In this document: positions 36,791 to 45,928 of the stretch, piece by piece | Layout: each line of letters starts with the position of its first letter | How positions within the stretch are numbered: the stretch's first letter is position 1 | Origin: Ktedonobacteraceae bacterium | GTDB taxonomy: Bacteria; Chloroflexota; Ktedonobacteria; Ktedonobacterales; Ktedonobacteraceae | NCBI GenBank assembly: GCA_035653615.1 | Contig: DASRBN010000015.1 | Span: 248,001 to 312,000, forward strand | Direction of reading: 5' to 3' | DNA length: 64,000 nucleotides | The notes under the pieces: model-generated | The model's database searches: none | What the model was told of the DNA's origin: nothing | The model's input: the letters and a program-made list of their open reading frames with translations, nothing else | Made by a program: the position numbers and the translations under genes

Positions 36791-38920
36791 TTATGTCACT
36801 ACCGCTGTTGTGTTAAGAAGCGTCAAGGTAAACCAGAAGGTCGCTCCTCCCCCTGGAACGCTCTCCACCCCAACCTGCCCACCATGAGCTTCAACAATGT
36901 AGCGGCAAATGGCCAGACCTAATCCCAGGCCAACCTCGGAGCCACTTTGAGTTTCGATCCCCGGCACCTGGTAGTACCGCTCCCATACCCGTTGCTGCTC
37001 CGGTAGCGAGAGACCTGGTCCCTGGTCGCGCACCAGCAATCGCACCGCCTGGTCTTCTTGCTGGAGCCTTACTTCTATCATCTGACCAACTGGAGTATAT
37101 TTGAGGGCATTGGACAGGTAGTTGTTGACCACCTGCCGGATGCGATCAGCATCAGCCAGCACATGCATTGGATACTCCGGCAGCGAGAGTACAAAGCGCT
37201 GCCCGGAGGTCAGTTGCTCTTGCTCTTCCACAACAGCACGTATCAATGCGCTCAATTCACAGCGATCGAACTGGAACTGGAGCGTATGAGATTCAATACG
37301 AGCGATATCAAGTAAATCATTCGCTAAGCGGGTTAAGCGGTGAATATGTTGCTGCGTGCGCTGAAGGATTTGTTGAATCGCCTGTTGCTCCTTTGCTACT
37401 TCCGAGCCTGAAAGTGTGAGGCGAGACAGGTATTTGAGCGCTAACTGCACATTGCCCAGAATACTGGTCAAGGGCGTCTTGATCTCATGACCGGCGATAC
37501 TAATGAAGTCGTCTTTGAGCCGATTGAGGAGTTCGAGTTGCCGGCTCGCTTGCTTCTGCTCTTCCAGGCGAACCTGCAGCTCGTGTGTGATGGTATGAAG
37601 TTCCTGATTATCCATTGCTGCCTCACTGCTCGTGATTTCGAGTTCTTCATTGGTCGCCTGCAGTTCCTCATTGGCTTCCTGCAACAGCTCATGAACCCGT
37701 TCCGCGTCCTCAAGCGTTTGCTGAAAGAACGCCATCTGGCTTTCGAGCTGTTCATTCACCTGGTGCAATGTTTCTTGTAGGGGTTCCAATTTCTCAGTAG
37801 AGGAATCTCTTGATCGCGAAGCAAGCTTCGTGCTCTCGGAAGTGGGATAGCCAAGCGAAAGCTGCCTGGCATCACTGATCAAAATAGCTACGAGGGATGG
37901 CTCAGTTTCTGCGGCACGCAGGTGGGCAAATTGAAGTGTGAGCGGAGGTCTCTGCACAAAAGCATCTTGCGCCTGCGCGCGCAGGGAGAGCTTCAGCGGC
38001 ACATGTTGTTCAAAAACAGACACAAGTGCCAGGCGCAACAACGCCTCCGATAGGCCGGAGATTGTCTTGCTGAAATCCTGCCCAACCACTTCTCCGGGGA
38101 CACCCAGCAGCTCAGCGGCAACGCTATCCAGGTACATGATACGATATGCCCGGTTCACCAGCACCATGCCTACTCCATCAAATTGCCACGGGAAAGGCCT
38201 CACTCCTTCTGAGACGACCTGCTCTTGAGGTGACGAAAGATGCTCTGCGGCAACAGCCATGTCCATTCCCTTAAGCGCCGGAATCGACTGCTGGGGTCTA
38301 TTGGAGGCAGCGAGAGGATGTACTGCGCGGCAGCGATACAGATTCCATCGCGGATCTAGCAGCTCATATACATGTGGATGTGGCTGCACAGATGCACCGG
38401 GGCCAAGCAATAGCAGGCCACCGCCGGTCAGGGAGGTCGCAAAACGACCGAGTACCACCTGCTGCACCGGCAGGGTCAACGAATCGAGGTCATGCAGGGC
38501 AATCAGCAAGTGCAGGTGAGATAACGGGGAATGGTTGAGCAGATCATGCCTGCCAAAGATCACCAGGTGGCGTACCACACCGGTCAGAGCAAAGGAGTAC
38601 GGCTGATCGCTATTTCCTGCATCCACGCGCTCAAAGAACTGTTGCTGATAGTTGAGCGGAAGGTGGGCGAGGCTTTGTTCGGAAAAGGTGAAATGGCGTG
38701 CCTCTGCTACCATCTTCTCCTGGCTGTAGGTAGCAAAAATCTTGATGCTCCAACTGACTGCATCCGGCCCCAAATGATCAGCTAAAAGCAAAGCCAGAAG
38801 ATACGGTGCTTCTGCCGGGGTCTGCTCCACCATCCAGATGCGCACGACGCGTCCTTGCCAGCAGTGTTGCAACACCTGCGGGACGAGTTGCTCTCTCAAA
38901 TATTCCAGGACACCATCCAT
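36791..38920 (-). CDS. Histidine kinase with degenerate CheR-like N-terminal domain and PAS
   Basis: A 709-residue soluble kinase. Residues about 8-215 align by eye with CheR methyltransferases as found in CheB-CheR-PAS fusions: VVRIWMVEQTPAEAPYLLAL stands where GCSTGEEAYS is expected, IKIFATYSQEKMVAEAR where ATDID occurs, then VIFGRHDLLNHSPLSHLHLL and LTGGGLLLLGPGASVQ. The SAM-binding and catalytic residues are lost. A PAS-like region (about 245-360) follows, then the coiled coil ELQATNEELEITSSEAAMDN, typical of these fusions. HisKA has His478 in IAGHEIKTPLTSILG, and the HATPase has NNYLSNALKYTP and GLGLGLAICRYIVEAHGG. AGGAGAG precedes the ATG. No response regulator nearby. Confidence 0.85.
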   Translation of the reverse strand: MDGVLEYLREQLVPQVLQHCWQGRVVRIWMVEQTPAEAPYLLALLLADHLGPDAVSWSIKIFATYSQEKMVAEARHFTFSEQSLAHLPLNYQQQFFERVDAGNSDQPYSFALTGVVRHLVIFGRHDLLNHSPLSHLHLLIALHDLDSLTLPVQQVVLGRFATSLTGGGLLLLGPGASVQPHPHVYELLDPRWNLYRCRAVHPLAASNRPQQSIPALKGMDMAVAAEHLSSPQEQVVSEGVRPFPWQFDGVGMVLVNRAYRIMYLDSVAAELLGVPGEVVGQDFSKTISGLSEALLRLALVSVFEQHVPLKLSLRAQAQDAFVQRPPLTLQFAHLRAAETEPSLVAILISDARQLSLGYPTSESTKLASRSRDSSTEKLEPLQETLHQVNEQLESQMAFFQQTLEDAERVHELLQEANEELQATNEELEITSSEAAMDNQELHTITHELQVRLEEQKQASRQLELLNRLKDDFISIAGHEIKTPLTSILGNVQLALKYLSRLTLSGSEVAKEQQAIQQILQRTQQHIHRLTRLANDLLDIARIESHTLQFQFDRCELSALIRAVVEEQEQLTSGQRFVLSLPEYPMHVLADADRIRQVVNNYLSNALKYTPVGQMIEVRLQQEDQAVRLLVRDQGPGLSLPEQQRVWERYYQVPGIETQSGSEVGLGLGLAICRYIVEAHGGQVGVESVPGGGATFWFTLTLLNTTAVVT

Positions 38921-39458
38921 TGAAGCCTCTCCTGGTCAATGATTCGAAAAGACCTGTGATCGACTGTTGCACCCATTGTTTTCGAGGGAACTTATATTCC
39001 CACCTCCGTGTGTAATACGAATAACTGGTGGAGAAAGCCTCAACTTGACTCTCGTCCGACTATTCCATAGTTCTAAAGAGCTGAAGCTATGCAAGAGCGC
39101 TCAACTGGGTATGTCAGATAGGCCATTGTAATCTTATTGCTACATAAGGAATTGTAGGAATGCTTATTTCTTCAATGCCTGCTCTTCCCAGGCCCTATGA
39201 CTGGACGACCGATCCAACATCTCTTGCCTGTGTCACTTTACATTCAAGCAGTTATCGATTATACTTGTGAAGGTGAGCAATATAGGTGGAGTTCGAGTGC
39301 CTTCTATTCCTACCAAAACTCGTTCAATCATTATTGGCCCTGGCTAGCTGCTGGTAGCTTATGGGCGGCTACCTCTACTTTCGATAGCATTGCCTATGGG
39401 AGCAACCGCTTCCTCACATGCGTCTATTTACTAGCAAGCAATTGCAGGGGAGAACAAG
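38921..39458. other. Divergent intergenic region, no gene seen
   Basis: 538 bases between the CheR-kinase and the secreted propeller gene. It must contain both promoters, but I see no near-consensus box pair, no convincing frame and no repeat of the dispersed families. Confidence 0.45.
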
Positions 39459-40679
39459 ATGAAACATCTTCTCAAGGGAACCATACTGCTGTGTGTCGTT
39501 ACTCTTTTATTGGGTGCGCTGTCTCTCACAGCGGTAGAGGCAAAAGCCAATTCATCATCCTGGCAACCCTTCCAGGGCCATTTCAGGCTTAAAACAGAAG
39601 CACCCAAAGTTACATTCCCCGGGGGGATGTTCCTGAATAGCGTCGCAACCGTCTCGGCCAGCGATGTCTGGACGGTAGGATACTATCTCACGCCAAGTAC
39701 TATCGGATTCGTTGACAAGACGCTGATTGAACATTGGGATGGCTCGCAGTGGAGCATTGTCACCAGCCCCAATCCAGGCTCAACGTCCAATGCACTTGGC
39801 AGCATAGCTGCTGTCTCCGCGAGTGATATCTGGGCCGTCGGCACCTCCTCCAATAACAACTCTACATCGCAGACGTTGATTGAGCACTGGAACGGCACGC
39901 AGTGGAGCGTCGTCACCAGCCCCAATCCAGGTTCATTTTCTAATGCGCTCGATGGAATCGTTGTCATTTCCAGCGGTGATATCTGGGCCGTCGGTAGTTT
40001 TTCCAATAACAGCACCTCATCGCAAACATTAGTCGAACAATGGGATGGCTCACAATGGAGTGTGGTTACAAGTCCCAATCCAGGCTCAGCGGGAAACGGC
40101 CTGAGTAGCATAGCCGCAGTGAACGCGAACAACCTCTGGGCCGTTGGTGGTTTTTCCAGTAACAGCAACTCGCAACAGACATTGGTTGAACACTGGAACG
40201 GCTCGAAATGGAGCGTGGTCAAGAGTCCCAATCCAACAGGATCAACGGTCAACAATCTAAGTGGAGTGGCCGTGGCCTCGGCAAATGATGTTTGGGCCGC
40301 CGGCAGTGGCAATGGTTTCAGCACAACGCTGATCGAGCACTGGAACGGCTCGAAATGGAGCATCGTACAGAGTCCCAATCCAGGGCAGATCAATCTTCTT
40401 GATGATATAGCGGTCGTTTCTGGCAGCAACATCTGGGCCGTTGGGCAGTCCTTAGCATTCACCGGGCAGACGCTGATCGAACAATGGAATGGCAAGCAGT
40501 GGAGCGTCGTGCAAAGCCCGAACGCGCCGGGATCAACAAATAATTTTCTGTCGGGCATCGCTGTCATCTCCGCCAGCGACATCTGGACTGTTGGGGGATA
40601 CCAGGATAATAACCTTGCCGGACACACACTGACCGAGAACTGGGACGGCAACACGTGGAGTATTGTACCCAGCCCATAG
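39459..40679 (+). CDS. Secreted seven-repeat beta-propeller protein
   Basis: A 406-residue exported protein. A Sec signal peptide (LLKGTILLCVVTLLLGALSL, cleavage near AVEAKA) leads to seven repeats of about 50 residues. Each has SASDIWAVG early and a late block such as TLIEHWNGTQWSVVTSPNPG; the seven late blocks differ only at a few positions (WDGSQWSIV, WNGTQWSVV, WDGSQWSVV, WNGSKWSVV, WNGSKWSIV, WNGKQWSVV, WDGNTWSIV). Seven Trp-rich repeats suggest a closed propeller. GGGGAG precedes the ATG. A strong hairpin follows the stop. The near identity points to recent internal duplication. I know no function; surface binding is likely. Confidence 0.85.
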   Translation: MKHLLKGTILLCVVTLLLGALSLTAVEAKANSSSWQPFQGHFRLKTEAPKVTFPGGMFLNSVATVSASDVWTVGYYLTPSTIGFVDKTLIEHWDGSQWSIVTSPNPGSTSNALGSIAAVSASDIWAVGTSSNNNSTSQTLIEHWNGTQWSVVTSPNPGSFSNALDGIVVISSGDIWAVGSFSNNSTSSQTLVEQWDGSQWSVVTSPNPGSAGNGLSSIAAVNANNLWAVGGFSSNSNSQQTLVEHWNGSKWSVVKSPNPTGSTVNNLSGVAVASANDVWAAGSGNGFSTTLIEHWNGSKWSIVQSPNPGQINLLDDIAVVSGSNIWAVGQSLAFTGQTLIEQWNGKQWSVVQSPNAPGSTNNFLSGIAVISASDIWTVGGYQDNNLAGHTLTENWDGNTWSIVPSP

Positions 40680-40690
40680 TGCCAAACCTC

Positions 40691-40724
40691 AACGGTAAGC
40701 GGAACTACGGTTCCGCTTACCGTT
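40691..40724 (+). terminator. 15-bp perfect hairpin after the propeller gene
   Basis: AACGGTAAGCGGAAC (40691-40705) pairs with GTTCCGCTTACCGTT (40710-40724) around a 4-base loop, 12 bases after the stop. No T-tract follows, so termination is probable but not certain. Confidence 0.6.
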
Positions 40725-40807
40725 GCCGGACCTTCAGATCGCTAAACTCGTATGATATGATGCTATAGACTGATTTGTGATCTTCTATAGTGAAAACGAG
40801 AACATCT

Positions 40808-42295
40808 ATGGCAAGAACATATCGCGGCGAAGTCCGGGCGCCCGACTTTCCAACCGGGCTGGATTGGATCAATAGCGACCACCCCCTGCATATCAAGGAG
40901 TTTCGCAATCATATTCTGATCATCCATTTCTGGACGCTGTGCTGAATTAACTGCATGCATGCGCTCGCGCAGTTGCGTGAGATCGAAATCGCCTTTCCCA
41001 ACGAGCTGGCAGTCGTCAGCGTTCACTCTCCCAAGTTCAAACGCGAACAATATACCGAAAGCGTTCGAGACGCTGTGCTGCGTTATGGCATTACCCATCC
41101 CGTCGTCAATGACCGCTCCATGCGCATGTGGCGAGAGTACGCCGTGCGGGCATGGCCGACCTTGATGTTCATCGACCCGGAAAATAGAGTGATTGCCAGG
41201 CACGAAGGGGAAATTAATCCTGATGGCGCGAAACGACTCATCGCAGAGATGATTAAAGAGTTCGACGCCGAAAACTTGCTCAATCACCGCCCGCTGCGCT
41301 TCGCGCATGAAACCGCGCCGGAGGCAATTATGGCCTTCCCCGGCAAGCTGGCGGTCGATGCCCCGGCAAATCGCCTGGTTATCAGCGATTCCGCTCATCA
41401 TCGCCTGCTGGAAATGGACCTGGAAGGTAAGGTACGGCATATCATTGGCAGCGGAGAACCGGGCAAGGCAAACGGGCCATTCGCGCAGGCTCAATTCAAT
41501 CGCCCGCAAGGTGTGACGCTCGACGGCGAGATTCTTTACGTGGCCGACACGGAAAATCACATGATCCGGCGCGTCGATCTCGCTGCGCAGCAGGTCGAAA
41601 CCATCGCTGGAACGGGCGAGCAGGCCGGCATGAGCGATACAACCGCGTGGGGGCCTGCGCTCAATGCAGCCTTGAGCTCGCCCTGGGATATCGTTCACTC
41701 CAGCAACCAACTCTATATTGCCATGGCGGGGATGCACCAGATCTTCGTGTACTATATTGACCGCCAGGAAATCGAGCCATTTGCCGGCACCGGCCATGAG
41801 GATATTCGTGATGGCACGCTTACAGAAGCGTTCTTCGCCCAGCCCAACGGCCTATCGTTGGATGATAACCGCGTGCTATATGTGGCTGATAGTGAGACAA
41901 GCGCGGTCCGAGCTGTATCCCTGACAGGGACAGAAAACGTAATCACACTGGTTGGAACGGGATTATTCGATTTCGGCGACAGGAATGGTGTGGGCGACGA
42001 GGTGCTCTTGCAGCATGTGCAAGCCGTTTGCTTTATCGATGGTATGGTCTACCTCGCCGATACCTATAACAATCGTATCAAAGTACTGAACCCACAAACA
42101 CGCGAAGTACAATCTTTTGCCGGCAGCGGCGAGGCGGGATATACTGATGGTGCGCCTGACACGGCACAATTCAATGAACCTGGCGGCCTGGCAACTGCTG
42201 GCGGCAAATTATACGTGGCGGACACGAACAACCATGCCATACGTGTGATAGACCTGGCGTCGGGAAATGTGGGGACGCTGAACGTGCGTATGTAA
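40808..42295 (+). CDS. Thioredoxin-NHL repeat protein with in-frame TGA at the CxxC motif (selenoprotein candidate)
   Basis: Read through one TGA, this frame gives 495 residues, the length of NHLRC2-like bacterial proteins. Residues 1-135 form a thioredoxin-like domain: [20 protein letters not shown], then [10 protein letters not shown], the TGA (codon 46, bases 40943-40945), [14 protein letters not shown], and [20 protein letters not shown]. In relatives the motif is CCINC, so the TGA stands for the first Cys of CxxC, giving UxxC. From about residue 150 an NHL propeller follows ([52 protein letters not shown]). Sequence after the TGA can form a hairpin. Alternatives are a TGC-to-TGA nonsense mutation or a sequencing error; an internal ATG at 40955 would lose half of the thioredoxin fold. 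No Sec machinery lies in the window. Confidence 0.75.
40943..40974 (+). promoter_or_regulatory. Possible bacterial SECIS-like stem-loop after the TGA
   Basis: AACTGC (40949-40954) is complementary to GCAGTT (40969-40974); inside, TGCG (40960-40963) and CGCA (40968-40971) offer an alternative 4-bp stem with a CTCG loop starting 19 bases after the TGA. Bacterial SECIS elements lie at this distance, but the loop lacks a clear early G and the stem is short. Evidence is weak and not decisive. Confidence 0.25.
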
Positions 42296-42325
42296 AACTC
42301 TAAGAAACATCCTGGAGGATAAGAA

Positions 42326-43189
42326 ATGCAAATTGCGATTGGACTGCCCGGCACAATACCGGGAGTATCGGGTGAATTTATTCTAGACTGGGCCAAGTTG
42401 GCAGAAGTGGGACCGTTCTCGAGTTTCGCCGTGCTTGATCGCCTGGTCTATCCCAACTATGAACCACTGATCACGCTCGCGGCAGTCGCCGGTGTGACAG
42501 AGCGCATGCGCTTGATGACCAGTATCTTGATAGCCCCATTACATGACACCGCCATACTCGCGAAGCAGGCTGCCAGCATCGATGCGCTCTCCAATGGTCG
42601 CCTGACGCTCGGCATCGCCGTCGGTGGCCGGCAAGATGATTATCAGGCCGCGCAGGTTCCATTTCACGAACGCGGCAAGCGCTTTGATGAGCAACTGGCA
42701 ACCATGAAGCGCATCTGGTCCGGCCAGCCAGTAAGCGATAAAGTGGGGGCAATTGGCCCGAACCCCGTGCAGAAAGGCGGGCCAGAACTGCTGATTGGGG
42801 GTTATTCGCCGGAAGCTATTAAGCGCGTAGGTCGTTGGGGCGATGGATTTATCAGCGGAGGCGGAGGCCCAGATGCAGCTCGCCAGGGCTATAATGTAGC
42901 CGAGCAGTCCTGGAAAGAGGCGGGCAGGCCCGGCAAGCCACGATTCGTTGGCGCCACTTACTATGGACTGGGACAAGATGCGGCTGAGAAGGCCGCCCAG
43001 TATATTCGTCACTATTATTCGTTCATGGGACCGATGGCAGATAGAATCGCCGCCAGCGTCCCAAGCACTCCCGAGGCAATTAAAGGGGCCTTGAAAGCAT
43101 TTGCTGATGTGGGAGTAGACGAACTGATCTTCTGGCCCACCATTGCCGACCTGAACCAGGTCGATATGCTGGCGGAATTGGTGAGTTAA
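42326..43189 (+). CDS. LLM-class (luciferase-like) flavin-dependent oxidoreductase
   Basis: A 287-residue TIM-barrel flavoprotein of the bacterial-luciferase-like family, using FMN or F420. It opens MQIAIGLPGTIPGVSGEFIL; conserved parts are VLDRLVYPNYEPLITLAAVA, KQAASIDALSNGRLTLGIAV, GGRQDDYQAA and GGPELLIGGYSPEAIKRVGR. GGAGG lies before the ATG. It follows the thioredoxin-NHL gene by 30 bases, so the two may share a transcript. Substrate unknown. A 22-bp inverted repeat follows its stop. Confidence 0.9.
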   Translation: MQIAIGLPGTIPGVSGEFILDWAKLAEVGPFSSFAVLDRLVYPNYEPLITLAAVAGVTERMRLMTSILIAPLHDTAILAKQAASIDALSNGRLTLGIAVGGRQDDYQAAQVPFHERGKRFDEQLATMKRIWSGQPVSDKVGAIGPNPVQKGGPELLIGGYSPEAIKRVGRWGDGFISGGGGPDAARQGYNVAEQSWKEAGRPGKPRFVGATYYGLGQDAAEKAAQYIRHYYSFMGPMADRIAASVPSTPEAIKGALKAFADVGVDELIFWPTIADLNQVDMLAELVS

Positions 43190-43196
43190 GAAATCC

Positions 43197-43264
43197 TTTC
43201 ACACGAACAGAGCCAGGTATGCGCCTGAAATGCCGGTCGCACACCTGGCTCTGTTCGTGTGAAA
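43197..43264. terminator. 22-bp perfect inverted repeat after the LLM gene
   Basis: 43197-43218 pairs with 43243-43264; the arm contains CACACGAACAGAGCCAGGT. It begins eight bases after the stop and may end transcription ahead of the P5C dehydrogenase gene, though a T-tract is lacking. Confidence 0.6.
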
Positions 43265-43341
43265 ACTCCCTACCATCTTACCCTCTCCATGAGGTACAAT
43301 GAGGGAGAAACTGTCTCACACACACAAAGGAGTGTTTTTCT

Positions 43342-44919
43342 ATGGCAAAAATGATTGAGAGTGTGGCGTCACGAGCAGCGACGCCTTTTGTGAATGCCCC
43401 TTACACCGATTTTACGAAAGAGGAGAACCGCCGCGCGCAGATGGAGGCGCTGGAGCAGGTCAAAAGCGAACTGGGGCAGACGTACCCGCTGATTATCGGC
43501 GGCAAAAAGATAACGAACGAGGCGACATTTGCCTCGGTTAATCCATCACAGCCCGACCAGGTAATTGGCTATTTTTCGAAAGCCACGGTCGAGCAGGCAA
43601 ACGAAGCAGTACAGGCAGCCGCGGAGGCTTTTGAAAGTTGGAAACACGTCCCGGCTGAAGAGCGCGCCGGTTATCTTTTCGCGGCAGCTGATCTACTGAA
43701 ACAGCGCCGATTTTATGTCAATGCCTGGATGATCTACGAGGTCGGTAAAAGCTGGCCGGAGGCCGATGGCGATACCGCCGAAGCCATCGACTTCCTTGAA
43801 TTCTATGCTCGTGAGATGATGCGCCTGGCCAGTGAGCAGCCGCTGGTTCATATCGATACCGAAGATAATGAACTGGTTTACATCCCCCTCGGCGTGGGTG
43901 CTGTGATACCACCCTGGAACTTCCCTGCCGCCATCATGGTTGGCATGACCAGCGCATCGTTCGTGGCCGGCAACACTGTCATCCTTAAGCCCGCCAGCAC
44001 CTCACCGATGATCGCCTGGCAGTTCATGCGCATCCTGGAAGATATCGGCCTGCCCGCGGGTGTGGTCAACTTCCTCACGGGTTCCGGCTCCACGATTGGG
44101 GACGCGTTGGTCGAGAATCCGCAGGTGCGTTACATTGCCTTCACCGGTTCGCGCGACGTGGGATTACGTATCAACGAACTCGCCGCTAAGCACCGCAAGG
44201 GACAGAAGTGGATCAAGCGCACCATTCTGGAGATGGGCGGAAAAGATGCCGTCGTCGTCGATGAGACCGCCGACCTGGACGCCGCGGCAAGTGGTATCGT
44301 CGCCTCGGCCTTTGGCTTCCAGGGGCAGAAATGTTCGGCAGGCTCGCGCGCCATCATCGTTGAGCAGGTCTATGACCAGGTGCTGCAAAAGATCATCGAG
44401 AAGACGAAGCAGCTGACCGTAGGCGATGTCACGAATCCAGAAGTATCGATAGGCCCGGTCGTTGATGAGAACGCCATGAAGAAAATTACCGATTACATCG
44501 AGATCGGCAAGCAGGAGGGACACCTGGTTGTTGGCGGCGGACATCATGGCCCCGGTTACTTTATCGAGCCAACCATAATAGCCGATGTTGACCCTCATGC
44601 TCGCATCGCGCAGGAAGAAATCTTCGGGCCGGTGCTGGCCGTCATCAAAGCCAAAGACTTCGACGAGGCCATCCGCATCGCAAATGACACCGAGTACGGA
44701 CTGACGGGTTCGCTGTATTCAAACAACCCTCAGCGCATCGAAAAAGCGAAGGAAGATTTCTTTGTTGGCAATCTGTACTTTAATCGCAAATGTACAGGGG
44801 CGCTGGTCGGCGTGCATCCTTTCGGCGGCTTCAACATGTCCGGGACCGACTCCAAGGCGGGCGGCAGGGATTACCTGCTCCTGTTCACACAGGCAAAGGC
44901 CATCTCGGCAAAGAAATAG
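43342..44919 (+). CDS. rocA: L-glutamate gamma-semialdehyde (P5C) dehydrogenase
   Basis: A 525-residue aldehyde dehydrogenase of the RocA/PruA type, oxidising glutamate semialdehyde to glutamate in proline and arginine breakdown. Diagnostic sequence runs: SVNPSQPDQVIGYFSKATVE, VGAVIPPWNFPAAIMVGMTS, catalytic Glu297 in ILEMGGKDAVVVD, nucleophile Cys331 in FQGQKCSAGSRAIIV, and the C-terminal FNRKCTGALVGVHPFGGFNM. Length is typical of the single-domain Gram-positive enzyme. AAAGGAG stands before the ATG. No proline dehydrogenase gene is present in the window. An MBL-fold gene begins 12 bases later, so both are probably co-transcribed. Confidence 0.95.
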   Translation: MAKMIESVASRAATPFVNAPYTDFTKEENRRAQMEALEQVKSELGQTYPLIIGGKKITNEATFASVNPSQPDQVIGYFSKATVEQANEAVQAAAEAFESWKHVPAEERAGYLFAAADLLKQRRFYVNAWMIYEVGKSWPEADGDTAEAIDFLEFYAREMMRLASEQPLVHIDTEDNELVYIPLGVGAVIPPWNFPAAIMVGMTSASFVAGNTVILKPASTSPMIAWQFMRILEDIGLPAGVVNFLTGSGSTIGDALVENPQVRYIAFTGSRDVGLRINELAAKHRKGQKWIKRTILEMGGKDAVVVDETADLDAAASGIVASAFGFQGQKCSAGSRAIIVEQVYDQVLQKIIEKTKQLTVGDVTNPEVSIGPVVDENAMKKITDYIEIGKQEGHLVVGGGHHGPGYFIEPTIIADVDPHARIAQEEIFGPVLAVIKAKDFDEAIRIANDTEYGLTGSLYSNNPQRIEKAKEDFFVGNLYFNRKCTGALVGVHPFGGFNMSGTDSKAGGRDYLLLFTQAKAISAKK

Positions 44920-44931
44920 AGGGAGCTTTGC

Positions 44932-45867
44932 TTGTCGAATGTCACTCAAGTAAGCCCCGGCGCATGGCTGATTTCTCATCCATTTCTGGGTGAACATGGC
45001 ATCATTGGCTCCTACCTGCTGGCGGAAGCCAATGATCTCGCCATTATCGATCCTGGGCCGGGCAGTATGCTGGATTCCCTTCTAGCATCAATACGAGAAG
45101 CCGGTTTTGACCCGCGGGATGTGACGCATATCCTCGCGACCCATGTCCACCTGGATCACGCCGGCGCCACCGGCTCGCTGGTTCGCCGGATGCCGCGCGC
45201 CCAGGTCTACGCTCATAGCAAAGGCGTTCCACACCTGCTCGATACCTCTAAAGTGGTGGCAAGCGCGGCACGCATCTATGGCGAACGCATGCAATTGCTC
45301 TGGGGCGAGATCGAACCAACACCCCAGGAGCGGCTGCACGCCATCGAACACGGCGATACCTTATATGTTGCCGGTCGTCACCTGCAGGTACTCTACACAC
45401 CAGGGCATGCCGTACACCACGTCACCTTTTTCGACCCCAACTCAGGCGAAGCGTTTGTGGGAGACGTGGCCGGAGTGCGCTTGCAGGATGTAGATTATGT
45501 GCGCCCGCCAACACCCCCGCCGGATATCGACCTCGAAGCCTGGTCGGACAGCATGAATCTGATCAAGAGCCTGCATCCTGAAGTGTTGTATATCGCGCAT
45601 TTCGGCCCTATCCGCGACATAGATTCACATTTCGAGCGCCTGCATGACAGACTCTATGCCTGGGGAGAATTCGTGCTGGCCGCCATGCGCGATGGCAAGG
45701 ACGAGGCCGAGATCATTACGATGCTCATCGAGCATACGCAGCCCGAGCTGGAACGGGTTGCCAACAATCCAAAGGCCATCCAACGCTACGAAATCGCCAC
45801 GAACTATGCGATGACGGTACAGGGCTATATGCGCTACTGGCGCAAGAAGCACCCTGAAAGGCTCTAA
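44932..45867 (+). CDS. MBL-fold metallo-hydrolase
   Basis: A 311-residue metallo-beta-lactamase-fold protein. The dinuclear metal motif is HVHLDH at residues 71-76, preceded by LAIIDPGPGSMLDSLL. Further ligands come from TPGHAVHHVTFFDP and FVGDVAGVR, and a last His in YIAHFGPIRDID. The C-terminal 90 residues are helical, as in GloB-like and lactonase-like members. The start is a TTG at 44932 with GGGAG upstream. It follows the P5C dehydrogenase closely. Substrate unknown. Confidence 0.9.
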   Translation: MSNVTQVSPGAWLISHPFLGEHGIIGSYLLAEANDLAIIDPGPGSMLDSLLASIREAGFDPRDVTHILATHVHLDHAGATGSLVRRMPRAQVYAHSKGVPHLLDTSKVVASAARIYGERMQLLWGEIEPTPQERLHAIEHGDTLYVAGRHLQVLYTPGHAVHHVTFFDPNSGEAFVGDVAGVRLQDVDYVRPPTPPPDIDLEAWSDSMNLIKSLHPEVLYIAHFGPIRDIDSHFERLHDRLYAWGEFVLAAMRDGKDEAEIITMLIEHTQPELERVANNPKAIQRYEIATNYAMTVQGYMRYWRKKHPERL

Positions 45868-45893
45868 GGAAACCCTACCGGGGGCGCAGCCAC

Positions 45894-45922
45894 TTGACTT
45901 TCCCACCAAAATTCGTTATGCT
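45894..45922 (+). promoter_or_regulatory. Promoter of the IclR gene, predicted leaderless
   Basis: TTGACT (45894-45899), a 17-base spacer and TATGCT (45917-45922). Six bases later comes the ATG at 45929, so the transcript should begin at or next to the start codon. Confidence 0.7.
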
Positions 45923-45928
45923 GTTCCC

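Noticed and set aside
39197-39592. 131-codon plus-strand frame before the propeller gene
   Set aside because: It overlaps the propeller signal peptide in another frame and lacks a ribosome binding site.
39683-40654. 323-codon minus-strand frame opposite the seven-repeat propeller
   Set aside because: Its repeats only reflect the plus-strand repeats; there is no start signal and no plausible fold.
40763-41797. 344-codon open frame on the minus strand opposite the thioredoxin-NHL gene
   Set aside because: It mirrors the conserved plus-strand NHL frame, has no family sequence and no ribosome binding site.
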